In this document: in pieces, positions 17,419 through 26,769 of the stretch
Position numbering within the stretch: position 1 is the first letter of the stretch
Layout: the number at the start of each line of letters is the position of its first letter
From: Pseudomonas sp. IAC-BECa141
Lineage (GTDB): Bacteria > Pseudomonadota > Gammaproteobacteria > Pseudomonadales > Pseudomonadaceae
DNA length: 64,000 nt
Direction of reading: 5' to 3'
NCBI RefSeq assembly: GCF_020544405.1
Contig: NZ_CP065410.1
Coordinates: 3,472,001-3,536,000, forward strand
Made by a program: the position numbers and the translations under genes
The notes under the pieces: generated by a model
What the model was told of the DNA's origin: nothing
The model's input: only the letters and a program-made list of their open reading frames with translations
Database searches by the model: none

Positions 17419-17772
17419 ATGCAAATGACCACCGCCCTTTTGATCGTCAACCCGTGCGACGACGAAGAAGACAACATGGCCATGCTCTGCTGCCACAGCG
17501 ATAAGGGCGAAATGTTCCTGATGAGCCGCTACCCGGACGAGGACGAACTGGAGATCACGCTGGATGGCGAGCCGTCGACCCTCGACGGGGTCAAGGCCAC
17601 CCTGAGCAAGACCCAGTTGAAGATCGAAATCGCGGCCGCGGATGCCGATGCGTTGAATGGCGATGATGTGCTTGAAATCACCTTCAACCCGGACATGGTG
17701 GACTTGGCTGAAGTCGAGGAAACCCTGAAGAACATTCTTGAGGGTACTGGCACCTTTATCAGCCAGATTTGA
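17419..17772 (+). CDS. Small acidic protein (PA3069-like position), function unknown
   Basis: 117 residues from MQMTTALLIV; a Met two codons later is equally possible, and 25 upstream codons look non-coding. It is strongly acidic (NPCDDEEDN; YPDEDELEITLDG), with no signal peptide or membrane helix. The same kind of small gene sits between gdhB and moxR in P. aeruginosa, so it is conserved by position. The role is not known. A REP pair and about 280 bases separate it from moxR. Confidence 0.7.
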   Translation: MQMTTALLIVNPCDDEEDNMAMLCCHSDKGEMFLMSRYPDEDELEITLDGEPSTLDGVKATLSKTQLKIEIAAADADALNGDDVLEITFNPDMVDLAEVEETLKNILEGTGTFISQI

Positions 17773-17790
17773 GGGTGTCTGCACTGGCCC

Positions 17791-17876
17791 CTTCGCGAGC
17801 AAGCTCGCTCCCACAGTGACCGCGCTCTGCCAGGAGAATATGGTCCATTGTGGGAGCGGGCTTGCCCGCGAAAGGG
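17791..17876. repeat. REP pair, GGGAGCGAGCTTGCTCGCGA type with a GGGAGCGGGCTTGCCCGCGA variant arm
   Basis: TTCGCGAGCAAGCTCGCTCCCACAG faces a variant TTGTGGGAGCGGGCTTGCCC(GCGAA). The two arms carry compensated changes (AAG/CTT centre kept, A-to-G and T-to-C pairs changed), so each still folds. Confidence 0.88.
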
Positions 17877-18052
17877 CCCGAAAGAACACTGCACTTCCCC
17901 CGCCCTACAAAATTCCAACAAATCCCCCGGTCATTTCCCGCACTTTGCGCAAAATGCCGTTAGTCGCCACCCCCTGCGATGGATTAAAGTAACGCCCCCG
18001 GCCCCGGCGTTATCCGAACGCCTGTGGCCACCCTTTCCAGGAACAGTCATCG

Positions 18053-19012
<960 letters not shown>

Positions 19013-19017
19013 CACCG

Positions 19018-19962
19018 ATGAACGCCACCCTGCCTTCCGAACCGGGCATCCGCATCAGCCTCGCCGAGCTGATCGAGATGCGTCACCGCGTGCGCGAAGT
19101 GCAGCTGTTTTCCACGCCGAGCCAGCGCAGCCCGCTGATCGGCCTGCATCACTCGAAATTCCGTGGTCGTGGTGTCGACTTCGATCAGGTGCGGGTCTAT
19201 CAGGCCGGCGACGACGTGCGCACCATCGACTGGCGCGTGACCGCGCGGACGCAGGAACCGCACACCAAACTGTTCCATGAAGAACGCGAACGGCCGATTT
19301 TCATCATGGTCGAGCAAAGCACGCGGCTGTTCTTTGGCTCCGGTCTGATGTTCAAGTCGGTGCTCGCGGCGCAGGCGGCGGCGCTGATCGGCTGGGCGGC
19401 GCTGGGTCACAACGATCGGGTTGGCGGGCTGGTGTTCGGCGACAACGAGCATTACGAAATCAAACCGCGCCGCAGCAAGCAGAGCCTGTTGCAGCTGCTC
19501 AACCGGCTGGTGAAGGTCAATCAATCGCTGCACAGCGAGCGGGAGCCGGATCGCGATGCGTTCGGCGTGGCGTTGCGCCGGGCCCGCGAAGTGCTGCGAC
19601 CGGGCAGTCTGGTGATCGTGATCTGCGACGAGCGCGCACTGTCCGACAGCGCCGAGCAGCAATTGAGCCTGTTGTCGCGCCATTGCGACCTGCTGATGCT
19701 GCCGCTGTCCGATCCGCTGGATCACGCCCTGCCCGCTGCCGGGCTGCTGAGATTCGCCGAGCGCGGCGCGCAGCTGGAACTCGACACTCTGAATTTCGAC
19801 CTGCGCCAGACCTACCGCGCCCAGGCCGAAGCACGCATCGCCCGTTGGGAATTGCTCGCGCAGAAGCTGCGCGTGCTGTTGATGCCATTGAGCACCCAGA
19901 GCGAAATGGTCGAACAGATGCGCGAATTCCTTAACCCGCAACGTCCGGGGAAAGGTCGATGA
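19018..19962 (+). CDS. DUF58 domain protein
   Basis: 314 residues, starting five bases after the moxR stop; a longer frame reaching into moxR is an artefact. The DUF58 core is plain: LIGLHHSKFRGRGVDFDQVRVYQAGDDVRTIDWRVTART, then ERERPIFIMVEQSTRLFFGSG, a degenerate VWA-like strand. It is presumed to be a client or partner of the MoxR ATPase on the inner membrane face. The ATG of the next gene overlaps its stop by four bases. Confidence 0.92.
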   Translation: MNATLPSEPGIRISLAELIEMRHRVREVQLFSTPSQRSPLIGLHHSKFRGRGVDFDQVRVYQAGDDVRTIDWRVTARTQEPHTKLFHEERERPIFIMVEQSTRLFFGSGLMFKSVLAAQAAALIGWAALGHNDRVGGLVFGDNEHYEIKPRRSKQSLLQLLNRLVKVNQSLHSEREPDRDAFGVALRRAREVLRPGSLVIVICDERALSDSAEQQLSLLSRHCDLLMLPLSDPLDHALPAAGLLRFAERGAQLELDTLNFDLRQTYRAQAEARIARWELLAQKLRVLLMPLSTQSEMVEQMREFLNPQRPGKGR

Positions 19963-20455
19963 ACGGCCTCGAACAACTGCAACCACTGATCTCCCCGCCA
20001 CCGATTGCCTTCTGGCCGCCGGCGCCGGGCTGGTGGCTGCTGCTTTTACTGTTGCCGGTAATCGGTATCGTGACCTGGCGGCTGCGACGTTTCATTCCGA
20101 TCAAGAAAAAACCGGTCGTGCGCGCCGAACTGCCGCTCGATCCGGTGCGTATCGCCGCACTCGCCGAACTGGCGCAGATGCCCAAACCCTACGACGGCGC
20201 CCCGGCCGGGGCCTGGCTGCAGCAGCTCAACGGCCTGCTCAAACGCCTGTGCCGCAACCACTATCCTACAGCCAGAGCCACACACTCAACGGCCGTAAAT
20301 GGCTGGCGTTTCTCGACAACCGTTGCCCCGCCGCCGGCCTGACCCGCTGGATGGTGCTCGTCGAAGGCGCCTACAAACCCGAGTGCAAACTCGATGACAA
20401 AGCCATCGCCGGCCTGACCCAGGCGGTCGAGACCTGGATTCGCAAACATGTTTGA
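19959..20455 (+). pseudogene. DUF4381 membrane protein, frameshifted
   Basis: The first frame gives the N-terminus with PPPIAFWPPAPGWWLLLLLL (a single membrane helix at about 23-42) and GAWLQQLNGLLKRLCRNHYP, then turns into nonsense. The C-terminus continues in another frame as YSQSHTLNGRKWLAFLDNR, LTRWMVLVEGAYKPE and VETWIRKHV. Adding one C at 20265-20266 would fuse the halves into a normal protein of about 165 residues. Such proteins lie between DUF58 and BatA in MoxR operons. It overlaps DUF58 by four bases and BatA by eight. It is either a one-base deletion or a sequencing error; the rest of the operon is intact. Confidence 0.85.
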
Positions 20456-21527
20456 GTTCGCCTGGCCGTGGATATTTTTGCTGTTGCCGCTGCCGTGGCT
20501 GATGCGCCTTGTGCTGCCGGTGGCCGACAGCGGCGAGCCGGCGCTCAAAGTGAGCTTCCTGGGCGACCTGGAAGGCCTCGCTCGCCGTCGCGCCCGGGCC
20601 AATCTGCCAGCGTGGCGCCAGCAGGCACCGTTCATGTTGCTGTGGTTGTTTCTGCTGATCGCCGCCGCCCGTCCGCAATGGCTCGGCGAACCGCTGCCGA
20701 TTGCCGCCAGCGGTCGTGATCTGCTGGTGGCAGTGGACGTGTCCGGCTCGATGGATTTCCCGGACATGCAATGGAACGACGAAGACGTCAGTCGCCTGTC
20801 GCTGGTTCAGCATTTGCTCGGTGATTTTCTGGAAAGCCGCGACGGCGACCGGGTCGGTCTGATCCTGTTCGGCAGCCAGGCCTACCTGCAAGCGCCGCTG
20901 ACATTTGACCGGCGCACCGTTCGGGTCTGGCTTGATGAAGCGCGGATCGGCATTGCCGGCAAGAACACCGCGATTGGCGACGCCATCGGCCTGGCCCTCA
21001 AGCGCCTGCGCATGCGTCCGGCCCAGAGCCGGGTGCTGATTCTGGTCACCGACGGCGCGAACAATGGCGGCGAAATCGACCCGCTGACCGCCGCCAAACT
21101 GGCCGCCAGCGAAGGCGTGAAAATCTACCCGATCGGCATCGGCGCCGACCCTGAAGAAAGCGGCGCCACGGCACTGCTCGGCACCAATCCGACCCTTGAT
21201 CTCGACGAACCGGCGCTCAAGGCCATCGCCGACGTTACTGGCGGCCGCTATTTCCGCGCCCGCGATGGCAAGGAACTGCAAGCGATCAAAGACACCCTCG
21301 ACCAGCTCGAGCCCGTGACCCAACAGCCGACCCAGGCCCGTCCGACACAGGCGTTGTATCAGTGGCCACTGGCATTCGCGCTGCTGTTGAGCATTCTGCT
21401 GGTTGCCCGCGTACTGTGGCCCGACAACCTGCTGCAGCGTTTTTTCACCAAGGAGTTGTATCTGCAAAGCCCCTTGCCTGACTGGCGCGACCGCCTCAAA
21501 CGCCTGCGTTTGCGGAGGCGCCGATGA
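20448..21527 (+). CDS. BatA-like von Willebrand A membrane protein
   Basis: 359 residues. Membrane helices lie at about 6-24 and 60-74, and near the C-terminus at about 310-328. The VWA domain starts at LLVAVDVSGSMD with an intact MIDAS D97-x-S-x-S101, and continues with GDRVGLILFGSQAYLQAPLT and VLILVTDGANNGG. It is held in the inner membrane with the VWA domain facing the periplasm or cytoplasm between helices. It overlaps the next gene by four bases. It is the one VWA protein in this operon with a complete metal site. Confidence 0.92.
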   Translation: MFEFAWPWIFLLLPLPWLMRLVLPVADSGEPALKVSFLGDLEGLARRRARANLPAWRQQAPFMLLWLFLLIAAARPQWLGEPLPIAASGRDLLVAVDVSGSMDFPDMQWNDEDVSRLSLVQHLLGDFLESRDGDRVGLILFGSQAYLQAPLTFDRRTVRVWLDEARIGIAGKNTAIGDAIGLALKRLRMRPAQSRVLILVTDGANNGGEIDPLTAAKLAASEGVKIYPIGIGADPEESGATALLGTNPTLDLDEPALKAIADVTGGRYFRARDGKELQAIKDTLDQLEPVTQQPTQARPTQALYQWPLAFALLLSILLVARVLWPDNLLQRFFTKELYLQSPLPDWRDRLKRLRLRRRR

Positions 21528-23260
21528 TCGCCCTGTGGCCGCACTGGTTCCGCCCCTGGTGGCTGTTGCTGCTGCCGGTGCTCGGCTGGCTGATCTGGCA
21601 GCTCTGGCACCGGCAGAAACGCGCCGGTCGCTGGCAAATGATTCTGCCGCCGGCCTTCCACGCCACGCTGCTCAGTGGCGGCAGCGGTCGCGACAGCAAG
21701 TTGCCGTGGGTCGCCCTGAGCGTGGCCTGGCTGCTGACGATTCTGGCGTTGCTCGGGCCAAGCTGGGAACGGGTCGAACAGACCAGCCAGAAACCCGCCG
21801 ACCCGTTGGTGGTGGTGCTGGAACTGACCCCGGAAATGCTCGCCACCGACTCGCCGCCAACGCGACTGGAACAGGCCCGGCGCAAGCTGTTCGACCTGTT
21901 GCAGGTGCGCAGCGATGCGCAGACCGCCATCGTCGTTTACGCCGGCAGCGCCCATACGCTGGTGCCGTTGTCGGATGACCTGGCGACCAGTCGCAATCTG
22001 CTCGACGCGCTCAAGCCTTCGCTGATGCCGGAAAGCGGCCACCGCGCCGATCTGGCGGTGAGCAAGGCATTGGCGCTGCTCAAGCAGGGTGCGTTGGGTC
22101 AGGGGCGGATTCTGCTGATTGGTTCTTCGCTTTCCGAAGAAGAACGCCAAGGCATTCGTCATGCGCTGAGCGGCCAATCGGCGCAGTTGTTGATGCTCGG
22201 TGTCGGCACCGCCGAGGGCGCGCCGATTGCTCAGGAGGACGGCAGTTTCCTCAAGGACGCTCAGGGCGCGATCCGCGTACCGCAACTCGACAGCCCTGGC
22301 CTTGGCGCGTTCCTCAACGCGGTCGGCGGCGAGTACCGCAGCGCACGCCTGGATGAATCCGATCTGGGCGACCTCGGCCTGCTCGACGGCCCGCGCAGCC
22401 TGCGCAGCGATGGCCAGACCGTGCGTCTCGACACCTGGGCCGATCAGGGTTACTGGCTGCTGTTGCCACTGCTGTTCCTCGCCGCGTGCGCCGGGCGGCG
22501 TGGCTGGCTGTTCTGCCTGCCGTTGCTGCTGGCATTGCCGCAACCGAGCTACGCTTTCGACTTCGAAGACCTGTGGCTGCGCCCCGATCAACAAGGCCTG
22601 CATCTGCTCAAACAGAAGCGTCCGGCCGAGGCAGCTAAGCATTTCGAAGATCCGCAATGGCAAGGGGTGGCGTTGTACGAAGCCGGCGACTACAGTGGCG
22701 CCGCTCAGCGTTTCGCCGAGGGCAATGACGCCCACGCCCACTACAATCGTGGCAACGCACTGGCCAAAAGCGGCGAGCTGGAAGCGGCGCTGGACGCCTA
22801 TGAACAGGCTCTGGAACGTCAGCCGGATCTGCGTCCGGCGCTGACCAACAAGGCGCTGGTGGAAAACCTGCTGAAACAGAAAAACGCCCCGCCGCCGGCC
22901 GAACCGCAAGACAAACCGGCGCAGCCAAACCTACCGGGCGACGAACCACCGCCACCGACCGCTCTGCCGCCAGCGGTCAAGAGCGAAACCCACAGCGAGC
23001 CGCAAACCGGTGAGTCCGCCAGTGAGCCGCCGCCGACTACCCCGCCGCTACCGGGCGCCAACGAGTTGCCGGACAGCGAACCGGGCGAGGAACAGAACAC
23101 ACCGCCGCTGCTGCGCCCCAATGAGGACAACCTCGAAGGCGAACAACAGCAGGCGCTGGAACAATGGCTGGGCAAGATCCCGGATGATCCGGGCGAACTG
23201 CTGCGACGCAAATTCTGGTACGAACAGCAACAACATCAGGATCAGGAAAACATTCGATGA
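21524..23260 (+). CDS. BatB/BatC-like protein: VWA domain with degenerate MIDAS plus TPR and proline-rich tail
   Basis: 578 residues. Helices at about 10-27 and 62-78 precede a VWA-like domain in which the MIDAS reads VVVLELTPEML, so D-x-S-x-S has become E100-x-T-x-E. A further membrane helix lies at about 305-330. TPR repeats follow at about 370-445 (AHYNRGNALAKSGELEAALDAYEQALERQPDLRP), then a proline- and glutamate-rich linker to about 525 and a basic end (LRRKFWYEQQQHQDQ). It resembles the fused BatB-BatC arrangement. The loss of the metal motif suggests scaffolding, not metal-dependent adhesion. Confidence 0.88.
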   Translation: MIALWPHWFRPWWLLLLPVLGWLIWQLWHRQKRAGRWQMILPPAFHATLLSGGSGRDSKLPWVALSVAWLLTILALLGPSWERVEQTSQKPADPLVVVLELTPEMLATDSPPTRLEQARRKLFDLLQVRSDAQTAIVVYAGSAHTLVPLSDDLATSRNLLDALKPSLMPESGHRADLAVSKALALLKQGALGQGRILLIGSSLSEEERQGIRHALSGQSAQLLMLGVGTAEGAPIAQEDGSFLKDAQGAIRVPQLDSPGLGAFLNAVGGEYRSARLDESDLGDLGLLDGPRSLRSDGQTVRLDTWADQGYWLLLPLLFLAACAGRRGWLFCLPLLLALPQPSYAFDFEDLWLRPDQQGLHLLKQKRPAEAAKHFEDPQWQGVALYEAGDYSGAAQRFAEGNDAHAHYNRGNALAKSGELEAALDAYEQALERQPDLRPALTNKALVENLLKQKNAPPPAEPQDKPAQPNLPGDEPPPPTALPPAVKSETHSEPQTGESASEPPPTTPPLPGANELPDSEPGEEQNTPPLLRPNEDNLEGEQQQALEQWLGKIPDDPGELLRRKFWYEQQQHQDQENIR

Positions 23261-24897
23261 CCCGTTTCACCGCTCTCTTGCTGCCCCTGCTGATCTGCAC
23301 GGCCTCCGCCCAGGCGGCCGAGCTGACGGCCAGTGTGGATCGCAGTCGCCTGAACTCCGGCGAGACGGTGGAACTCACCCTCGAATCCAACGATGTCACG
23401 CAGTTCGGCAAGCCTGATCTGACCCCGCTCGAACCGCTGTTCGAGGTGCGCGGCACGCGCCAGGTCAACCAATTGAACACGCTCAACGGTGACAACCGCG
23501 CCACCACGCGCTGGATCATCACGTTGCTGCCCAAGGAGAACGGCAGCGTTGAAATCCCGCCGCTGAAACTGGGCGACGTCGAGAGCCAGCCGATCACCGT
23601 GCAAGTGATCGAGAGCGACACCCGCGAAGAGAAGAACGCCCGCGAACCGGTGTTCATCGAGGCCAGTCTCGACCAGACCAGCGTCTACGTGCAGGCTCAG
23701 GCCATCCTGACGTTGCGCATCTACCATTCGGTGTCGCTGTACGACGACAGCAGCCTGACACCGTTGCAGATCGCCGACGCGCGCATCGAGCAACTGGGCG
23801 ACATGCGCACCTACGAAAAAGACATCAACGGTGTGCGCCACGGCGTGATCGAGATGCGCTATGCGATCTATCCGCAGCACAGTGGATTGCTGAGCATCGC
23901 CCCGCAAACGTTCAGCGCCACACTGGTCGATAACCAGCCCTCGCAGGACGCCACGACGCAGGGGCCGAAGCCGGGCAAACTGATGCACATCAGCTCCGCC
24001 GCGACTTCGCTGACGGTCAAACCCAAACCGATGACCTACCCCAGCGATGCGCCGTGGCTGCCGGCCCGCAGCCTGAGCCTGAGCGAAAGCTGGAACCCGG
24101 AGCCGGAGCACACCCAGGTCGGCGACTCCCTGACCCGCAGCCTGACCCTCAAGGTCGAAGGCCTGGCCAGCTCGCAACTGCCCGCCCTGCCCGCCACCGA
24201 AGCCAACGGCCTGCGCCGCTACCCGGATCAACCGGTGCTGAACAACCAGAGCAGCGACCGCGGCCTGATCGGCAGCCGTGAAGAACGCGAAGCACTGGTG
24301 CCGAGTCGCAGCGGCTCGATCGAACTGCCAACGGTGGACGTGGTCTGGTGGAACACCTTCGAAGATCACCTGGAACACACCAGCCTGCCGGCGCGCACCC
24401 TGCAGGTGGCGAACAACCCGAGCCTGCAAGTCGACACCCCGGCGGGCAACGCACTACCGCTCAGCGCGGCCGACAGCGAAGCCTTGTGGTGGTGGAAACT
24501 CAGCACGTTCGTTCTCGCCTGCACCACCCTGCTCGGCTTCGGCCTCTGGTGGCGTGCCCGTTGGCAACCGGCGATCCTGCGCGCCGCACAAACCGGCCCG
24601 AGCCCCCGCACCCTGCTCGACGACATCAAACGCGCCAGCCAGGCCAACGACCCCCACGCCACCCGCCAGGCCCTCGACGCCTGGGCTCGCCAACAACCGG
24701 AAACCTTGGCGGACATGGCGGCGCGGTTTGTGCCGTTGTCGGATGCGCTCGATGGTTTGAACGGCGCGTTGTACAGCGAGACCGGGCAGCATTGGCAGGG
24801 TGAGGATTTGTGGCGGGCGATTAGGACGATTCCGACGGCGGAACGGGTGCAGGATCCAGTTGGGGATAGTGGGTTGCCGCCGCTTTATCCGAAGTAG
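23257..24897 (+). CDS. BatD-family protein
   Basis: 546 residues with a signal peptide (MTRFTALLLPLLICTASAQA), repeated Ig-like beta domains (SVDRSRLNSGETVELTLESN; TSVYVQAQAILTLRIYHS, typical BatD), a membrane helix at about 410-430 (LSTFVLACTTLLGFGLWW), and a C-terminal cytoplasmic helical tail. It overlaps the previous gene by four bases and ends the MoxR operon. BatD proteins are thought to form the periplasmic part of the MoxR/Bat complex. Confidence 0.92.
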   Translation: MTRFTALLLPLLICTASAQAAELTASVDRSRLNSGETVELTLESNDVTQFGKPDLTPLEPLFEVRGTRQVNQLNTLNGDNRATTRWIITLLPKENGSVEIPPLKLGDVESQPITVQVIESDTREEKNAREPVFIEASLDQTSVYVQAQAILTLRIYHSVSLYDDSSLTPLQIADARIEQLGDMRTYEKDINGVRHGVIEMRYAIYPQHSGLLSIAPQTFSATLVDNQPSQDATTQGPKPGKLMHISSAATSLTVKPKPMTYPSDAPWLPARSLSLSESWNPEPEHTQVGDSLTRSLTLKVEGLASSQLPALPATEANGLRRYPDQPVLNNQSSDRGLIGSREEREALVPSRSGSIELPTVDVVWWNTFEDHLEHTSLPARTLQVANNPSLQVDTPAGNALPLSAADSEALWWWKLSTFVLACTTLLGFGLWWRARWQPAILRAAQTGPSPRTLLDDIKRASQANDPHATRQALDAWARQQPETLADMAARFVPLSDALDGLNGALYSETGQHWQGEDLWRAIRTIPTAERVQDPVGDSGLPPLYPK

Positions 24898-24944
24898 GAT
24901 CGTCCCCGGGCGTCGATCAGTCGGCACCTGTCTTTGAAATACCA

Positions 24945-24971
24945 AACGCCCGATGCGATGCATCGGGCGTT
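24945..24971. other. Hairpin after batD, possible terminator
   Basis: AACGCCCGATG and CATCGGGCGTT pair over 11 bp with a 5-base loop. There is no T run, so it may be an mRNA-stabilising or processing hairpin, not a terminator. The next 150 bases hold only a pyrimidine-rich tract before the convergent immunity-like gene. Confidence 0.55.
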
Positions 24972-25118
24972 GGGGTGAAACAGGTGTAAACCTATTTCAG
25001 GACTAGAAAAATCAACGAACGAAAAGTGTACGTTGCGTTGACCGGTTGAGCCCGCCGTCCCCTTTCTTTCCTTTCTTTTTTTCCAACACTTTCTGCCCTT
25101 TCTTGACCTAGACCGCCA

Positions 25119-25757
25119 TTAGCTTTTACTCAGGGGGCTAAAATCATCAATAGACATATTTTTACTTTTCAATAAAGACACGACAAACTCCGAATCGAAA
25201 GTCATAAAAAACTCCAGGGCATCATAAATTTTCCAACGATGCACCTCTGGATGATCAATTATCGACAGAAGATACTGCTTTAGTGGCGCCAAGTATTCGA
25301 TATAGTTTTCACGCCTAACAAAGCGAAGCATTTCGGAAATCTCGAAAGGCCTCACTCCGGCTAACGCAACAATCTTCAGAAGGAGATCGCAAACCTGTAC
25401 CCTTGCGACTTCTTTCCCTTCTTTATCAGCGACATTTGCAAAGTACATTGTCACCGCCATTAATATATGGCGATAGGTATCATCATAACCATGTAACCGG
25501 TGAACATATAGCCCTTCAAAAACTTCAGATTTATTCATAAATTTTTCTAAGGCAACCAGGCCTTCACGAGCGCCCCAGCTCGTTAACAGCTTTGCAGCAT
25601 AAAATCGTACTAATTCATCATTCGATTCACGAAGTAGCTCCTTCACAGAGTCGAGTCTATCCTGTGGAATATCCTCAACATCCAGATCTCCTGCTTCTGC
25701 GGCATAGTCTGCATTTTCTGGAATACCATTGAGTAATTCATAGATTCTCGGATCCAT
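25119..25757 (-). CDS. Probable immunity protein of the orphan toxin tail (HEAT-like, unrecognised family)
   Basis: 212 residues, AT-rich, acidic and all-helical, with short helix pairs (DRLDSVKELLRESNDELVRFYAAKLLTSWGAREGLVALEKFM) resembling HEAT-type repeats. There is no signal peptide. It begins 11 bases after the detached CdiA toxin tail in the same direction, exactly where a cognate cdiI would stand. It ends the whole cdiA locus. The specific immunity family is not recognised; the role is inferred from position and composition. Confidence 0.6.
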   Translation of the reverse strand: MDPRIYELLNGIPENADYAAEAGDLDVEDIPQDRLDSVKELLRESNDELVRFYAAKLLTSWGAREGLVALEKFMNKSEVFEGLYVHRLHGYDDTYRHILMAVTMYFANVADKEGKEVARVQVCDLLLKIVALAGVRPFEISEMLRFVRRENYIEYLAPLKQYLLSIIDHPEVHRWKIYDALEFFMTFDSEFVVSLLKSKNMSIDDFSPLSKS

Positions 25758-25768
25758 TATTAAACCTC

Positions 25769-26077
25769 CTACTTCACAATTTTAATATAGTCGGCCGGTA
25801 CACAACCTTTGATCAAGCATTCACCGTCTCGTTTGGCATTCGACAGGTCTTCCTCTGCACGCCCCAAGGAGATCTCGTTTTTCGTTGAAGGGTTGTTCGT
25901 GTACTTCACCCGTGCTTCATCCACCTTAGACTGAAGCTCTTCGGTAACTTTTCGATTATCCAGGTATTTGGTATCTGGCAATACTCCGGAATCAATATCC
26001 TGTTGCAAGCGCTTTACGTCGATCTCAATTTTACTGGAGCCATAGTCTTTCGGATTCGAGGCAGCGCTTGGATCAAG
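25769..26077 (-). pseudogene. Detached C-terminal toxin tail of a CdiA-like protein
   Basis: The frame is open without an ATG up to base 26077, where a stop lies inside the AGTCAAAAGGGGACA repeat, so this is a fragment, not a full gene. It reads LDPSAASNPKDYGSSKIEID, then a helical stretch and ends GECLIKGCVPADYIKIVK, in the style of polymorphic-toxin C-termini. A TTG at 26008 could start a 79-residue product, but no ribosome site supports it. Together with the next gene it looks like an orphan cdiA-CT/cdiI module. The toxin activity is not recognised. Confidence 0.55.
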
Positions 26078-26113
26078 TCAAAAGGGGACAAGTCAAAAGG
26101 GGACAGATTTATT
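26076..26113. repeat. Tandem 15-bp duplication leading into the GGGGACAGATTTATT repeat
   Basis: AGTCAAAAGGGGACA occurs twice in a row (26076-26090 and 26091-26105), and the second runs on into AAAAGGGGACAGATTTATT (26095-26113). The latter is the same sequence as the arm of the palindrome at 26488. A degenerate copy (AAATCTGTCCACTTTTCC) lies at about 26405. Confidence 0.85.
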
Positions 26114-26144
26114 CAATCACCTGTATAACTACCTTCGTCAGAAC

Positions 26145-26390
26145 TTATCCATTAACAAACTCTTTCACACGAGAAAAGTTCTTATAGATCCATCGAACCG
26201 TCAAAAACATCGTCAATGGCAACCCCACACACTTGAATAACACGCTGAAGTTAGGTTCGAAAAATAGATAAGACACCGCCATCGTCAATGAAACGACCCC
26301 AAGAGAGATCATGAAAAACACCACAAATGCAAACAAGACAACACACGCACTTAAAATCAGTCGAACAACTATGTTGTTATTCACCACCAT
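26145..26390 (-). CDS. Small two-helix membrane protein, possible orphan immunity protein
   Basis: 81 residues with AAGGAG about 8 bases before the ATG. Two membrane helices are predicted, at about 8-32 (VRLILSACVVLFAFVVFFMI) and 34-66, with a basic C-terminus (WIYKNFSRVKEFVNG). It is AT-rich and bracketed by copies of the GGGGACAGATTTATT repeat, as if inserted with them. Small membrane proteins in such trails often protect against pore-forming CdiA tips; that role is inference. Confidence 0.6.
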   Translation of the reverse strand: MVVNNNIVVRLILSACVVLFAFVVFFMISLGVVSLTMAVSYLFFEPNFSVLFKCVGLPLTMFLTVRWIYKNFSRVKEFVNG

Positions 26391-26487
26391 TCAGCTCCTT
26401 TTAGAAATCTGTCCACTTTTCCTTTGGCTAATGACTAGTCTTCTTGCTTTTCCCGTTTGCGCTCAATATCCAATGTTTTTGAACACC

Positions 26488-26529
26488 AAAGGGGACAGAT
26501 TTATTTAATAAAATAAATCTGTCCCCTTT
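26488..26529. repeat. Perfect 19-bp inverted repeat AAAGGGGACAGATTTATTT / AAATAAATCTGTCCCCTTT
   Basis: The two arms are exact complements around the 4-base loop AATA. One arm recurs as a direct repeat at 26095, on the other side of the small membrane gene. Sequences of this kind are scattered in many proteobacterial genomes around toxin loci and small transposases, but no transposase gene is present here. Confidence 0.92.
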
Positions 26530-26550
26530 TAGCATTTACTACTCCGGCAC

Positions 26551-26769
26551 CTATATTTTCTCCGAAATAATTTCCAACTCACCCCACAGATGGGACAGAC
26601 CAATACTGCTCATATAAGTCATGTAATCCACAAATCCGGGAAATTTTATTTCGTCGATCGAAAACCACGTCGCTTCGCACTCAGGGCAAATAAAAATAAT
26701 CGACTTATTCGCTTTTATCATCGCTTTGATAACGTCGTCCTGCTGACATCTTGGGCAAATCATATACAT
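26551..26769 (-). CDS. Small zinc-ribbon protein
   Basis: 72 residues (or 70 from a second Met). Two CPxC knuckles, C5-P-R-C8 and C28-P-E-C31, form a likely zinc ribbon separated by a helix (DDVIKAMIKANKS). The C-terminal half (FPGFVDYMTYMSSIGLSHLWGELEIISEKI) is hydrophobic-acidic. It is AT-rich and lies between the Imm63-like gene and the palindrome. It is not a recognised immunity family; it could be an accessory or a second immunity protein. Confidence 0.6.
   Translation of the reverse strand: MYMICPRCQQDDVIKAMIKANKSIIFICPECEATWFSIDEIKFPGFVDYMTYMSSIGLSHLWGELEIISEKI

Noticed and set aside
25057..25084. Pyrimidine-rich tract as a possible functional element
   Set aside because: Low complexity only; no mirror symmetry, hairpin or T run after a stem.
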